Assembly (NCBI GenBank): GCA_036873135.1
Contig: JAPTYO010000018.1
Location: 4,092,001 to 4,156,000 of the forward strand
Origin: Clarkia xantiana subsp. parviflora
Lineage: Eukaryota; Streptophyta; Magnoliopsida; Myrtales; Onagraceae
Length of the DNA stretch: 64,000 nt
Reading direction: 5' to 3'
The notes under the pieces are model-generated. The model saw nothing but the letters and a program-made list of their open reading frames with translations. It was not told the DNA's origin and ran no database searches. The number at the start of each line of letters is the position of its first letter. The first letter of the stretch is position 1. Positions 44,682-55,878 of this stretch are shown one piece after another. The translations under genes were made by a program, and so were the position numbers.

Positions 44682-47605
44682 ATGTCTGGTAAGATTTCTC
44701 CTCTGATTCTGAAGAAACTGTTAGCATAGTCTTTCTTTTATCTTGATCAACTTACCCGGATTTTTCCAAGAATCAACTGTGCCTTTTCTTGCTCTGATCA
44801 TTTTCCAGACGGTGAATCCAGTTCCGGGGGGAGAAAGCCCTTCAAGTTTGATTATGCTTGTAATGAGATTTCAGAAACCGCCTATGATGCAGCTCTACGG
44901 GAAGGATGTATTACTTCCACCTGGGAGCCTCGCTTCCCCTTTCCTCGTCCTCGCATCCCGGGTGACCCTGTGGTCACTCGTCCCCGGGAAGGGGAGGTAT
45001 TTGTCTCCGCCGGGCAAGTATCGGCGGGGATCCGATTCCCTTTCTGCGGGGATCTGGTCGAGATGTGTGAATATTACAAAACACATCCGACTACCTTTTC
45101 CCCCCTGCCATCCATGTGTGGATCGCCTTCCATGTCCTTTGCCTCCGCCAACAGTGGACCTATAGCCTCCAACTTTTTCGGACCTTCTATGGCATGAAGT
45201 GCAATGATGCCGGGGTATGTTCCTTCTACCCGCGGATGCCTAAATGGAGCAAGGCGCAGCTTTCCCGATACAGCTGGAATGGCGACACCTGGAAGGTCGC
45301 TAAAGGTCGGGGGCTTATCACTGACTCGGGGCCCGACAACAGTGGCTGGAAGAAGAATTACTTCTTCATTAGGAACAGCTCCATTCTGTGGCCCCGATGG
45401 GAGGTTGGGGCAGACCCTCCTCCCGCTTTTCACACTTACTCCGAGGAGGATTTCCAGATTCTCCATTGCATCCAACTCTATCGCTGGGGGGATTCTTTCG
45501 CTCCCCTCGATGCCAACTCCATCGGGGAGCGGGATCTGGTTCTGACCGGGATCCGACTCCTTGATGTTGCCTCCGGGGGTCAACTCTTCGACGGCCTTTC
45601 CAACCTCGTTCCTTGGGTAATATTCTAATTGCACTTTCGTTTTCGTCTTTGCAGCTAAGAAGGTATCATTGCTGACCAATACCGTGCTTAAGCAGGCGGA
45701 GACCGATGCTGTCCAACGCCCTGCGAGGAAGAGGATGTCCTCGAAGCGGGCTGCCTCCTCATCAGCACCTCCAACTTCGGAGCAGATCAAGCGGGCCCGG
45801 GAGGAGAAGATGGAGCAGATCTTCAACACCCAAACTCCCGAAGAAGGTAAGCAGCTCCGATTAGCAATCCGATTATACAGAAAACGTATTCCCAAGGAGT
45901 TAATCCCCTCCGATCAGAAAGCCAGAATCGAAGGGATCAACCGTATCCTGCAAGGAGAGACTCCCCGCATCCTCAAAGCGGGTTATTACAATTATTACGG
46001 GAAGGACCAGTATCTCTCCCGTCGCGTCATTTGGTGTAAGGATCCCGACCAACTTCCTAATTATCTTTCTGAAGCTTCTCGTCCTCCAGCTGCAGGTCAA
46101 TCGGGAGCTGGAGCTTCAGCGGGGGCGCCACCCTCCGACGCCCGGGTCGGAGAGCCCCTCCTTTCACTTCCTGCCCCGGGAGGATCGGGGACTGAAGATG
46201 CCCCGACGGACGGTCAGTTCCGTCGGGTGGTTGACCTGGACGTTTCTCACTCTTCCGAGGAGGTGAGCGAAGGTCAGCCTCTGGTTCGTCGTCGGGGGGT
46301 GAGGCAGACCCCGTTGGAGCCGACTCCCGAAGGGCTGCCCCCATCTTTCCCGGCACAACAGCATTCGCCGGTCTTGAGCCTGACTCCAGAAGGGACGACT
46401 GGGTCTCATGGCGGCTCGGAGGCACGCACCTCCGACACTCAGGTCTTCCCTCCCCCTCTCCCTTTAGACGGGAGTTTTTATCAGCTTTACACCCCCGACC
46501 AGGCAGCGGCTCGCTGGACCCCGATCGAGTCATTGCGAGGGGTCCCGCTGCGTCGGGACAATATATCATCGGAACAGGGTCTGCACCTGCTGGCAGGTTC
46601 AGTTTCGCCATCTATGAAGGTTCCACTCTCCTTGGCTCGGGAGGTCATCCACGCGGACATTCGCGATATGGCCGTTCGTCGTGTGGAGGTAAGGCTTCCT
46701 GTCTTTACACTTAGTATATAATGTAAAATATTCTCATGTACTAACCTCTTCCTTTCTTTTCCACAGGAAATGGCGGACCAACACCGCTGTTTCGGGTACA
46801 TCCTGGCCCTGGAGGAGGCCCTGGAGCAGGAGCGAGCCAAGGCGTCCCCCGAGGTCTTGGCCAAGCTCAAGGAGGATCTGGCTGCCTCCGAATCGTCGAG
46901 GGGTAAGTTGGTTAAGGAGCAGGCCCTCCTTAACCAGAAGACTCGGGACCTCCTGAGGCAGGTTCACGACTTCGAGCGGTTGCTGAAGTAGGAGCGACAA
47001 AAGCTCAATGAAGAGCAGCAGGGGCGCGCGGAGGATCGGGACAGGCTTGTCCTCGAGAAGAAGGCCCTTGAGGACGCCAAGGCAGGGCTGGAGGCTGAGA
47101 AGGTCCTTCTCACCAACCGGTCCCAACAGATGGAGCGGGAGATCGCTGAGTTTCCCGTCAAGCTGGCTGAGGCTGAGGCCAAGGGTCGGGAAGATTATCG
47201 GGGCTACGAGGCTTTCCAAGTGGACGCGGTGAAGTTCTGTACGGCGGAGGTGGAGACCACCTTGCTTAATGCTGTCGAGGAGCTCCATCTGGAGTATGGT
47301 GGTGCCATCGACTCACCAAGTCTTAGACTCTCGCCCCCTTCGCGGAGAGGTATTTCAACCTTTCCGAGGAGAGCGACGGGGCCAACACCCCCGAGGGGAC
47401 TGCGGGTGCTGAAGGTACGGTGGAGCCTCCAAGTGCAGACCTCCCGACAACTGATCCCCCGATGATCGACCCTTCACCGGCTGACTTCCAAGAGTCCGAT
47501 CCTCCCGCGGCCAATCTTTCAGGATCCGATCCTCCGACCGCGGAGCCTTCTGCCACAGACCTCGTGGACCCTGCTCCCCTCGACGCTGCCAAGGATCAAA
47601 CTTAA
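44682..47605 (+). pseudogene. Element B antisense gene (multi-exon, coiled-coil protein)
   Basis: Four exon-like blocks: 44682-44688 (ATGTCTG then GTAAGA), 44809-45616, 45655-46688, 46768-47605. Joins 1-2 and 3-4 are in frame with GT-AG ends; 2-3 is not in frame with the obvious pair, as in A. Block 2 has VFVSAGQVSAGIRFPFC and DLVEMCEYYKTHP, then WKKNYFFI. Block 3 has RRVIWCKDPDQLPNY and ends VRRVE. Block 4 is a coiled coil with an acidic Pro/Asp tail ending AAKDQT. Lesions: a shift in a C-run near 45100, TAG at 46989, a shift near 47325. The CGG codon at the place of A's stop is intact. Role unknown. Confidence 0.82.
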
Positions 47606-47689
47606 TCGCTTTATTTTCGAATCCTTGTAATTTCCTTCTTTTGTCGCGAACCTTTCAGGCTTTTATAATATCAATCCCTTTTGGTTCCG

Positions 47690-48370
47690 ATTATCGCTAT
47701 ACCACTTAAGGTGAATTACCTACGCCACTTAAGGCGATTTGATCATACCACTTAGAGTGATTCGTACGTCGCTTAAGATATTTTTCCCACACCACTTAAG
47801 GCGATTTAATCGTACCGCTGCCACTTAAGGCAATCACACCACTTAAGGTAATTTAATCACACCCCTTAAGGTGATTTAATAACACCACTTAAGGCGATTT
47901 AAGCACACCACTTAAGGCGATTTATCCATGCCACTTAAGGCGAAACCACGCCGCTTAAGGCGGAACCACGCCACTTAAGGCGATTTAGCTACACCACTTA
48001 AGGCGATTTATCCACGCCACTTAAGGCGAAACTATGCCACTTAAGGCGGAACCACGCCACTTAAGGCGATTAAGCTACACCACTTAAGGTGATTTATCCA
48101 CGCCACTTAAGGCGAAACTACGCCACTTAAGGCGGAACCACGCCACTTACGGCGATTTAGCTACACCACTTAAGGCGATTTAATCATACTTAGAATGATG
48201 AGTCTAAGCACCATCTGGTCGGAAGAAACCTCTTTATTCATTGATGGCCCAAAACCTGTTTACATCAAATTAAAACGATAAACAACTTGCACCACTGAAG
48301 GCGACTTTGATAAACAACTTTCACCATTGAAGGCGACTTCGATAAACAACTTGCACCACTGAAGGCGACT
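47690..48370 (-). repeat. Tandem repeats downstream of pol in element B
   Basis: About 20 copies built on ccacttaaggcgattta (unit 18-24 bp) to 48185, then three copies of caccactgaaggcgacttcgata-type units at 48285-48370. On the - strand these read cgccttaagtggtg and cgccttcagtggtg, the same words as the array of A. Confidence 0.9.
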
Positions 48371-48375
48371 TAATA

Positions 48376-49865
48376 TCAAGCATAACATTTCTTCAAGTGT
48401 TCGCCACTAAAAGAATGCTTCAACACATTGCCATCGAGGTCTTCCAACTTATACGCGTTTCGAGCTGGCATCCCCACGACCTTATAAGGTCCTTCCCATT
48501 TTGGTGACATCTTGTTGATCCGATCCAAAAGGGTAAATTCGTTCCGACGCCAGACCAGTTCCCCGACAAAGAATTTTCGAGACTTGACTCGTTGATTATA
48601 ATATCGGGTCGTTGCCAAGCGCATCCGAGCCTGGACCTCCTCGGCATTCCGCCTCTTCTCTTCGACCAAGTCCAAGTCCAGACGCCTCATTTCATCATTC
48701 GACAGAGGTTCGTAATACCTCATCTGATGGGATGCCACAGCTATTTCGACGGGAGCAACTGCTTCCGTGCCATAGACAAGGCCAAACGGAGTCTCCCCAG
48801 TCGACCGTTTGGGCGTTGTTCTAACAGCCCAAAAAGCACATTTTCCAGTTCGTCCAGCCATTTGCCCTTCAAGGCGTTGACCCTCTTCTTCAGGCCATCC
48901 ATCACGATCTTGTTGGCTGACTCCACCTGTCCATTGGTTTGAGCATGATGGACAGAGGCTGTCTGATTCTCAATTTTCAGTTCCTCCAGGTACTCCTTCC
49001 ACTGAGCCCCATTAAACGGAGGGCCGTTATCGCTGATCAATACCTTGGGGATCACGTATCGTGATATGATATGGGTCTTAAGGAATTTGAGGATATGGTT
49101 CCCCGTTGTCTTGGCCAATGCTTTAGCCTCTATCCACATTGAGAAATAATCAATAGCCACAATTAAATATCGGCACTGACCTTTTGCAACCGGAAGGGGT
49201 CCCACCAAATCGATCCCCCATTGCGCGAAGGGCCAAGCACTCTTGATGGACATCAGGTCGGCAGCTGGAGCCACGATATTCGGGGCATACCTTTGGCAGG
49301 CGTCACAGGATCGGACTAACATCGTTGCCTCCTTATTCATCGAGGGCCAATAATAGCCCAGGTTTAGTACTTTCCTCACGATGGATCGGGCACCTTCATG
49401 ACAAGCCATATATCCTTCGTGCACCTCCCTAACGATCCGATCTGTGTCGGGCTTAGCCACGCATTTCAAGTAAGGAGTTAAATACCCCTTTTTATACAGC
49501 TGGTTGTCCACCATCACATAATTGACCGCGATTCGGCGTAATTTGCCGGCTGCTACTTCATCATCGGGGACTGCCCCCGTAGTCAGGTACGCGACTATCG
49601 GGGTCATCCAAGTGGGCTCCTCCGATCCGGTCTCGATGGCACATACCTCCGATTGATCGATGGTTGACAGGATCACCTTATCCAAGAAGTGCACCTTCCG
49701 ACTTTCATCGAGGGGTGCCCCCAAGGCGAACTTGCTCAGGGCATCTGCTTCCACATTATCCTCCCTCGGGATCGCCTCAATATCGAAGCTCTTGAAACTC
49801 TCCTTCAAAGTTTGCACCTCCCGAAGGTACTTTTTCATCATCGGGCTCTTTGCTTCGTATCGCCC
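48376..49865 (-). pseudogene. pol: Element B end of second RNase H and integrase
   Basis: Frame from 49841 carries the RNase H tail (DNVEADALSKFALG), HHCC finger (about 49420-49280), the integrase core with WGIDLVGPLP, ISDNGPPFNG and QTNGQVESANK, and is shifted near 48835. It resumes at 48861-48376 with RTTPKRSTGETPFGLVYG and KWEGPYKVVG, ending EHLKKCYA. A TAG (near 49868) separates it from the first part of the second RNase H. Catalytic D, D and E are readable. Confidence 0.9.
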
Positions 49866-51530
49866 CTAGACTTGGTTCACAATCAGGCTAGCATCGCACT
49901 TCACCTTTAAGTGACCAACTCCCGTGCCTTTGGCAATCTTGAGGCCGGTGATGAGAGCCTCATATTCAACTTCATTGTTGGTGGCCCTAAATGTCAAGGC
50001 CAAGGCATAACGGAGGGGCTCACCTCCACCTGGCGGTATCAGTACAAATCCTACTCCTGATCCTTCTGAATTTGAGGAGCCATCGGTGTACATCTCCCAA
50101 ATGTCTCTGTTATCGGGCTGTTCCGACTGTTCTGCTATCGGGACTTCCATTGTTGCCCCCTCTACAGGGCCCGCTTCTTCTAGATCGGGGGCTGTAGACT
50201 CTGCTATGAAATCCGCCAATGCCTGGCCCTTAATAGCCGTTCTCGGAGCAAAGTGAATGCGGAACTCACTAAGCTCGACTGCTCATTTCACTAATCTCCC
50301 CGACGCATTAGGTCGGTTCAAAAAATATTTCAAGGTCTGATTCGTCAAAACAGTAATCTCATGCGCATGGAAGTAAGGTCTCAGCTTCCGAGCAGTAACA
50401 ATCAACGCATAAAGATACTTCTCAACGGCGGGATAATTTATTTCAGACTTGGCGAGTGCCTTGCTTACATAATAGACGGGGACTTGGTTACCCTCTACGA
50501 CTTTCACTAAGTCATAGCTAACAGCAAATTCAGAAACAGCCAAATACAGATAGAGTGGCTCGCCTGGAATGGGCTTCGCCAACGGCGGGAGGGTGCGGAG
50601 GTGCTGCTTGAGTGCCTGGAACGCCTCTTCACACTTGGCAGTCCACTCAAACTTCTTGTTGGCCCTCAGCACTTCAAAGAACGACATGGATCGATCACTT
50701 GCTTTGGACAGAAAGCGATTCATCGCGGCCAATCGGCCATTCAACACCTGCACCTCCTGATGGTTCGTCGGGGACTTCATCTCCTCGATTGCCTTCAGCT
50801 TCTCAGGGTTCACCTCGATTCCCCTCTGGCTCACCATGAAGCCCAGAAACTTCCCTGAATGCACTCTGAAGGCACACTTGGTCGGGTTCAAGCGAACTTG
50901 ATGAAGCCTCATCCGCTCAAACGCTGTGGCCTAGTTGTGAACGTGATCCTCGGCCTTTCGGGACATCACCAGCATGTCGTCCACATAGGCCTCCATTGTT
51001 TTTCCTAGCATATCCCCGAACAGCTTGTTCACCATCCTCTGATAAGTTGCACCTGCATTGATCAGTCCAAAAGGCATGACATCATAGTGATAGATGTCAC
51101 TATCAGCATAAAAAACGGTGTGAGGGGCATCCTCCTTGGACATCTTAATCTGGTTGTAGCCGGAGTAGGCATCCGCCACTTGCTCGGGAGCGGATAACAT
51201 CTTTCGGGCATGCTTTGTTCAGGTCGCGGAAATCAACACACATCCGCCACTTGCCATTGCTCTTCTTCACCAGGACTGGGTTTGCGACCCAGGTCTGGAA
51301 TCAGAGCTCCTTAATAAATCCAGCATCGAGCAACCTGCCCACCTCTTGCTGGATCGCAATCTTCTTGTCGGCACCCATCAGACGCATTCTCTGTGTAACC
51401 GGCTTGATCGCGGGGTCAATCTTCAGCTCATGAGTAATCACATCGGGACTGATTCCTGGCATGTCGCTCGGGGACCAGGCAAACAACTCCTTGAACTCCT
51501 TCAGCAAATCAATCAGTTCTCGGGCCGTCT
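49866..51530 (-). pseudogene. pol: Element B reverse transcriptase and RNase H
   Basis: Broken into pieces: RT N-part at 51507-51301 with TGA near 51302; CVDFRDLNKACPKD near 51230; a gap of about 14 codons relative to A just before motif A (now VADAYSGYNQ, near 51180); YVDDML near 50980; TAG near 50934; C-terminal RT and first RNase H 50912-50286 with a TGA near 50283; start of the second RNase H (MYTDGSSNSEGSG, NNEVEYEAL) 50219-49866. Not functional. Confidence 0.9.
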
Positions 51531-53893
51531 CCTAAGACAGAGCGGACCCGATCTTTACCTTTCTTTGAGGTCCATCGATCTCGACCTCCTTCAAATCCTC
51601 CATCGGGGCGGGACGCCCAAACTCCTCTTGGGGATCAGCATCAGTCTGAAAAACAGTCATAGCCTCCGATTCCTCCTTCGAGTGGCATTGACGTAGCACT
51701 TCCTGGAGGCTATCTGATCGCCCTTGACTTCCCCGATTCCGTGGTCGGTCGGAAACTTCATCTTCTGATGGAATGTTAAGGCAATTGCCACCAGCGTGTT
51801 GATGGTGGTCCTCCCGATAATGGCATTGTAAGTCCCTGCAGACTCGACCACCACAAACTCCACGTTCCTCTTCTCCGACTTCCAACCACTTCTGAATTGA
51901 CCGGTAAGGTAATCATCCCCACCGGGTAAGAGGTAGAGCCAGAAAATCCGACCATCAGGAAGTCCGCACGCTTCAGATCCTTTTTGGTTTTTCCCGTAGC
52001 CTCCAACGCATCCATGAACAAAATATCGGAGGAGCTCCCCCCATCTATCAAGATTCGCTTCATCTCGTACCCATCCGCGTTCAGAGTCACGACCAAAGCA
52101 TCATCGTGCGGGGTCTCCACACCTATCAGGTCCTCCGCTGAGAAGGGAATCACCATTTCTTCTTTCGGAGTCCAATTTCGGACCCTTTTGCCCAGCACCA
52201 CAGCAATAGGAATACGAGAAGCATAGACCTCCCGAGATGCCGTGGTATCACCTCCTGCAGCAAATCCTCCATGGATCACATTAATGGTTCCCCGCTTCTC
52301 TTTGCGAGCATTGGAAGACTCGGGCTTCTCCTTCTTCGGGGAACGATCGCGGGATCGGGAACGGGACCGCGATCGGGACCGGGAACGGGATCGGCCCCGT
52401 TGCCCAGCCACAAATTCCTTGAGCTTCCCCCTCTGGATCAGCTTCTCAATCTCCTTCTTCAACTCCCGACAATGGTTAGTGTTGTGACCGCTGGCACGAT
52501 GGAAACGACAAAAACGATCGGTGCGAGCTCCCATGAACTTTTCATCCTTCTTCGGGGGGTACCTGGCGATACCCTGTCGGTCCATCGCCGCCAACACAGC
52601 ACCCATGGAACAAATGAGAGGAGTGTAACGGTCCTCCCGCTTGTCCGACTTCGAGGGACGTTTGTCTTCCCTCCGATCGAAACGGCCTCGACCCCGACTG
52701 CTCTCGGGTTTATCTTTTCTTCTGCGATCGTCCGAGGTCATGAACGACTGCTTCCCCTTGTTCGATTTCGGAGGATCGACCTCGCCAGCAGCTATCTTCG
52801 ACTCCTGTACATCGATTTGTTGCTTCACCCTCTTCTGCAGTGCCTCCATGTTCCACACAGTCTTCTCAGCCACGCTATGCATCAGGTCGGAACCATATGG
52901 TGCTGTCAGGTTCCGAATGAAGGTGCGGATGGTCTCTCCCTCCGACATCTCCTCATCAATCTCGGCCACGCTGGCGGTGTACCTCAGGTAATAATGCGCC
53001 AGCGATTCATCGGGCCTCTGTACCACCTCAGCCAGGGACCTCGCGCTTTTCAGGAGACGCCGACGGCCCTGGTACTGCTGGATGAAATGATCATGCATCT
53101 GGGTCCAGGTAAAGATGCACCCTGGAGGAAGACTGAAGAACCACGTCACGGCCCTCTCACCAAGTGTGGCTGGGAACAGAACGCACACTATATCGTCATT
53201 CGGAGCTCTGCCCATACAAGCCATAACATGCTTCTGGACATGGCGGACTGGATCTCCCTCGCCATCATACTTCTTGATCGTCGGGATACCAAGCCCTGGC
53301 GAGGCAGTGGTGTTCACCAATCGATCCCTCAGTTCCGACATCATCTTCTTCTGGTCCCCCATACAGATGCTCACGATCTTCACCACCTGGTCGGGGGTGA
53401 TGGGACCATTGATAGGGATGGTCCTGTGTTGCACCGGTCCAGGCCCATCACTCACGAACTGCTCCGGCTGAACGGGCTCCTTGCCCTTGTCTCGGTGCTC
53501 GGGTTGGGCCTCCTGTCCGTCCTGATTCTCCCTCGGCGGAGGCGGAGGCAGCTCCTCCTCCTTCTTCTTGGCAGCCTCCCTTCGGTCCAGGAGAGCCTCC
53601 ATAGTCTCCAGGAATATCGGCATGGCATCCATCACAGACTTCGCCAAGTCCACCTTGGTCGGTGTATCCTGGTCCCTCCTCGGGATCTCTTCTCGGCTCT
53701 CCGACGAGTTTCGAATGGAATCCTCGCGATCATCATGATGCCCCCCCTGTTTGGGAAACAGCAGGGGGAGGATCATTCCGATCAACAGTGCGCTCCGGCG
53801 GCCCTGAATTCAGAGTTCCAGCAGGATGGCGGGAACCGCCAGATTGTCCTTGTCTCTTCTTTTGCTTGCCAGCCATCGATCGGTTAGAAGCCA
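51531..53893 (-). pseudogene. gag: Element B gag and protease
   Basis: Probable ATG at 53893 (MASNRSMAGK). A seventh G in a run near 53743 shifts the frame; from there 669 residues are open to 51776. They hold the gag core (ERAVTWFFSLPPG, ESLAHYYLRYTASV), CHHC knuckle CRFHRASGHNTNHC near 52500, a serine/arginine repeat tract (52330-52400) and protease (RILIDGGSSSDILFM near 52050). A one-base shift near 51893 disrupts protease, whose last part lies at 51863-51660, and TAG near 51535 follows. The + strand frame 52271-53887 is its shadow. Confidence 0.88.
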
Positions 53894-53912
53894 TTTTTGC
53901 TTTTCGTTACGT

Positions 53913-53930
53913 TTTCCACAGACGGCGCCA
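53913..53930 (-). promoter_or_regulatory. Primer binding site of element B
   Basis: On the - strand TGGCGCCGTCTGTGGAAA, one change from A and D, one base inside the 5' LTR. Confidence 0.8.
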
Positions 53931-53931
53931 A

Positions 53932-54634
53932 TGTTGGATCACGGTTGGAACTCTGGTATGTTCTTGACGGAAGTCTGAACTCCTTTGCTCCAAGTAATCC
54001 TGCAAGAAGGGGATAGACCGGGCGGTGACCCAGAATCCCTCTCCGATGCTTAAATGAGTATCTCGATGTAGGCAAGCAAGTATGAGTATGTTAATGTCAA
54101 TGTATCAATCCTGAGGTAACTCCTTCATTTATATAGGGGAGGAGTTACCCCAGTTACCTGTTGCGATAACTGCTGGGGGCAGTTAGCCCACGTCCCGTTT
54201 ATCTCGGCCACTTGGCCACGTTCCGTCTTTTCAGGCCACTTCCCCACTATGTTGATAGTGGGCGTGTTTCTCGGCCTCATTCTCTGGTAGCAAGTCCCGG
54301 CGGATGTCGGGGACTCCAGAGTTATCTCCTTTGGTCACCGCTCGGAGCCCCTCGTCATCGGGACAGGGCAAGTATTCTCAGGGATTCAATATCGGGGCCT
54401 GCTCAAAGGCATATCATCAGGGCCTACTCAAAGGCATATCATCGGGGCCTACTTAAAGGCGTATCATCGGGGCCTACTTAAAGGCGTATCATCGGGAGCG
54501 TTCTGTTCATATGTCGGGACCGACCTTGTCGGGTCCCCTCGTATTGGTCTTCTAAGCCTCTTTTGGGGCCCAGTGGGCCTACTTCGCCGTTTAGTCGCCG
54601 TTAATGGGCCTAACGGCTATATCGAAACCCATCA
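53932..54634 (-). repeat. 5' LTR of element B
   Basis: 703 bp, carries a 6-bp insertion (gtcaat) relative to the 3' LTR and the same 25-bp array near 54390-54490. Confidence 0.92.
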
Positions 54635-54639
54635 ATCCC

Positions 54640-54790
54640 CACCTCTTTTCAGGTCCTCGCCTAGCACAAAGCCACCAAAGGAAACTAAGTGTCCACGCGA
54701 CCAAGAAAGATACCTGAGTGAGCTAGCCCCCGGTGAGATATAGAAGTCCACTACTCGAAGTTCCAAGGCCACGTCATTTTGATCCCAATA
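54640..54790 (+). repeat. 3' LTR of element D, right part
   Basis: Continues 42935-43565 after the B insertion (ccccacctcttttcaggtcc) and ends GATCCCAATA, a CA-to-TA change of the terminal dinucleotide. The target duplication gtcct follows. Confidence 0.9.
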
Positions 54791-54795
54791 GTCCT

Positions 54796-55043
54796 AAAAG
54801 CACATGACGTATTTATGCTCAATCATTATTTCTTTACATTCATTTGTAATTACTCTCACTTCAATATTACCTATTTGATTTATCTTCATAAATCTGAGCG
54901 CTCAGATATTTTCAAACTATCAGAACCTCATAGAAAATCAATAGAATCCAGATGATTAAATTGCTCGAACAGATAGAGGTGGTGAATTCCTCTCGGCCGA
55001 GTTCAGCGATACATATAATTGAAGAAGAGTAAATCTTTAAAAT
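54796..55043. other. Unassigned flank right of D
   Basis: AT-rich, no frame or repeat recognised. Confidence 0.4.
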
Positions 55044-55161
55044 GTGAAATTTCTTGTGAAATTTCAATAGAAAGTAAGAAAGAGAAAGTAAATGGACAAA
55101 TGTATTGGTGCTTGGTGGGACCCTATATCACTTTCTATAGAAATTTCACATGAAATTTCAC
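55044..55161. mobile_element. Foldback MITE-like repeat
   Basis: gtgaaatttcttgtgaaatt (55044 on) is mirrored by aatttcacatgaaatttcac ending 55161; the arms are about 32 bp with two mismatches around a 54-bp centre. The unit gtgaaatttc is also directly repeated within each arm. No clear target duplication. Confidence 0.6.
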
Positions 55162-55289
55162 AGTTTGTAGCAACACCCATTGAAGAAGAATCCTTCAAAA
55201 TGTGACGATTTTGTACACGTCTCAGCAGAAAAGTGTGGCAGTACGTCGAAATCACACACTCCTAGAGATTATATGTCGTTGACACAACT

Positions 55290-55690
55290 ACCAATCTCTT
55301 TTTTAGGTGATGTGTTGTTAACCGTGACATATGTACCAAACTGTATACCTTCTAAGTCAGTTCATCTGACTCCATATCATTTGTGGACTAGTCGATAATT
55401 GGATTTATCGAACCTGCGCTCTTGGGATGCGGGGCCTAAACACATCAGACTAACATCGTCATGACAGCCTTAAGGACGAAAGAGTATCTTTATACGATAT
55501 TCAGAATAATTTATAGGATATGTGTTCCACTGATATGCATCCGACACGGTGGTTTCCTCATCCCATCATAGGGATCACAGGACCTACACTAGCGGTGGAG
55601 TTGTTCTAAGTTGTTCCGGCGGCTCGGCCGCGCGGTCGTACTCTCAGGGGTTCCTAGTTGCCCTGGAATTTAGGCATTTGGACATTATGC
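55290..55690 (+). pseudogene. Ty1/copia integrase fragment
   Basis: Broken frames with GDVLLTVTYVPNCIPSKSV, LTPYHLWTSR, then LDLSNLRSWDAG and IFIRYSE, which resemble the copia integrase C-terminal region (…NRVPSKSV..TPYELW…LRPWG…FIGYSE). Several stops. No LTR can be tied to it; it is a relic in the + orientation, followed by unassigned sequence. Confidence 0.7.
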
Positions 55691-55878
55691 TTAAAGTGAA
55701 TGTGTGTGGTTTCAAACAACACCATAAAAAAAAAACTTGTTAGTGAAAACAAAAATAAAAATAACAGCTTCGTACCTATGAGAAAACAAAAACTATAGTT
55801 AGAATAACAACGAAAAATATGTTTAGATTAAAACATGGAAAATAAGCAAACATGACAAGCCTTGAGCCCTCGATTAGA
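55691..55878. other. Internal remnant next to the Ogre-like LTR
   Basis: A-rich sequence left of the primer binding site at 55879; it would be the leader of that element on the - strand. It breaks off without gag. Confidence 0.4.

Larger units (their letters stand above)
43566..54634 (-). mobile_element. Element B: Tat-type Ty3/gypsy retrotransposon, decayed, nested in D
   Basis: LTRs 43566-44262 and 53932-54634 with flanking atccc on both sides. Same domain order as A. LTRs differ by about 15-20 substitutions and a 6-bp indel, so B is several times older than A. The pol part has many stops and a 14-codon gap in RT; the antisense gene on the + strand is better preserved in its first two blocks. 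Confidence 0.93.
35963..54790 (+). mobile_element. Element D: non-autonomous Ty3/gypsy element, split by B
   Basis: 5' LTR 35963-36746; 3' LTR 42935-43565 plus 54640-54790, interrupted by element B. Flanked by gtcct at 35958-35962 and 54791-54795. Own length without B is about 7.75 kb. Inside: PBS, broken gag, protease, tandem repeats, antisense gene, polypurine tract. No RT, RNase H or integrase. The LTRs differ by several percent, more than those of B, in line with B having inserted later. Confidence 0.9.

Noticed and set aside
52330..52400. Arg/Ser-rich stretch as a separate splicing-factor gene
   Set aside because: It is in frame within gag between knuckle and protease in both A and B.
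52271..53887. 538-codon + strand frame
   Set aside because: Complementary to the gag frame of element B; the biased codon use of the gag strand leaves the opposite frame open.
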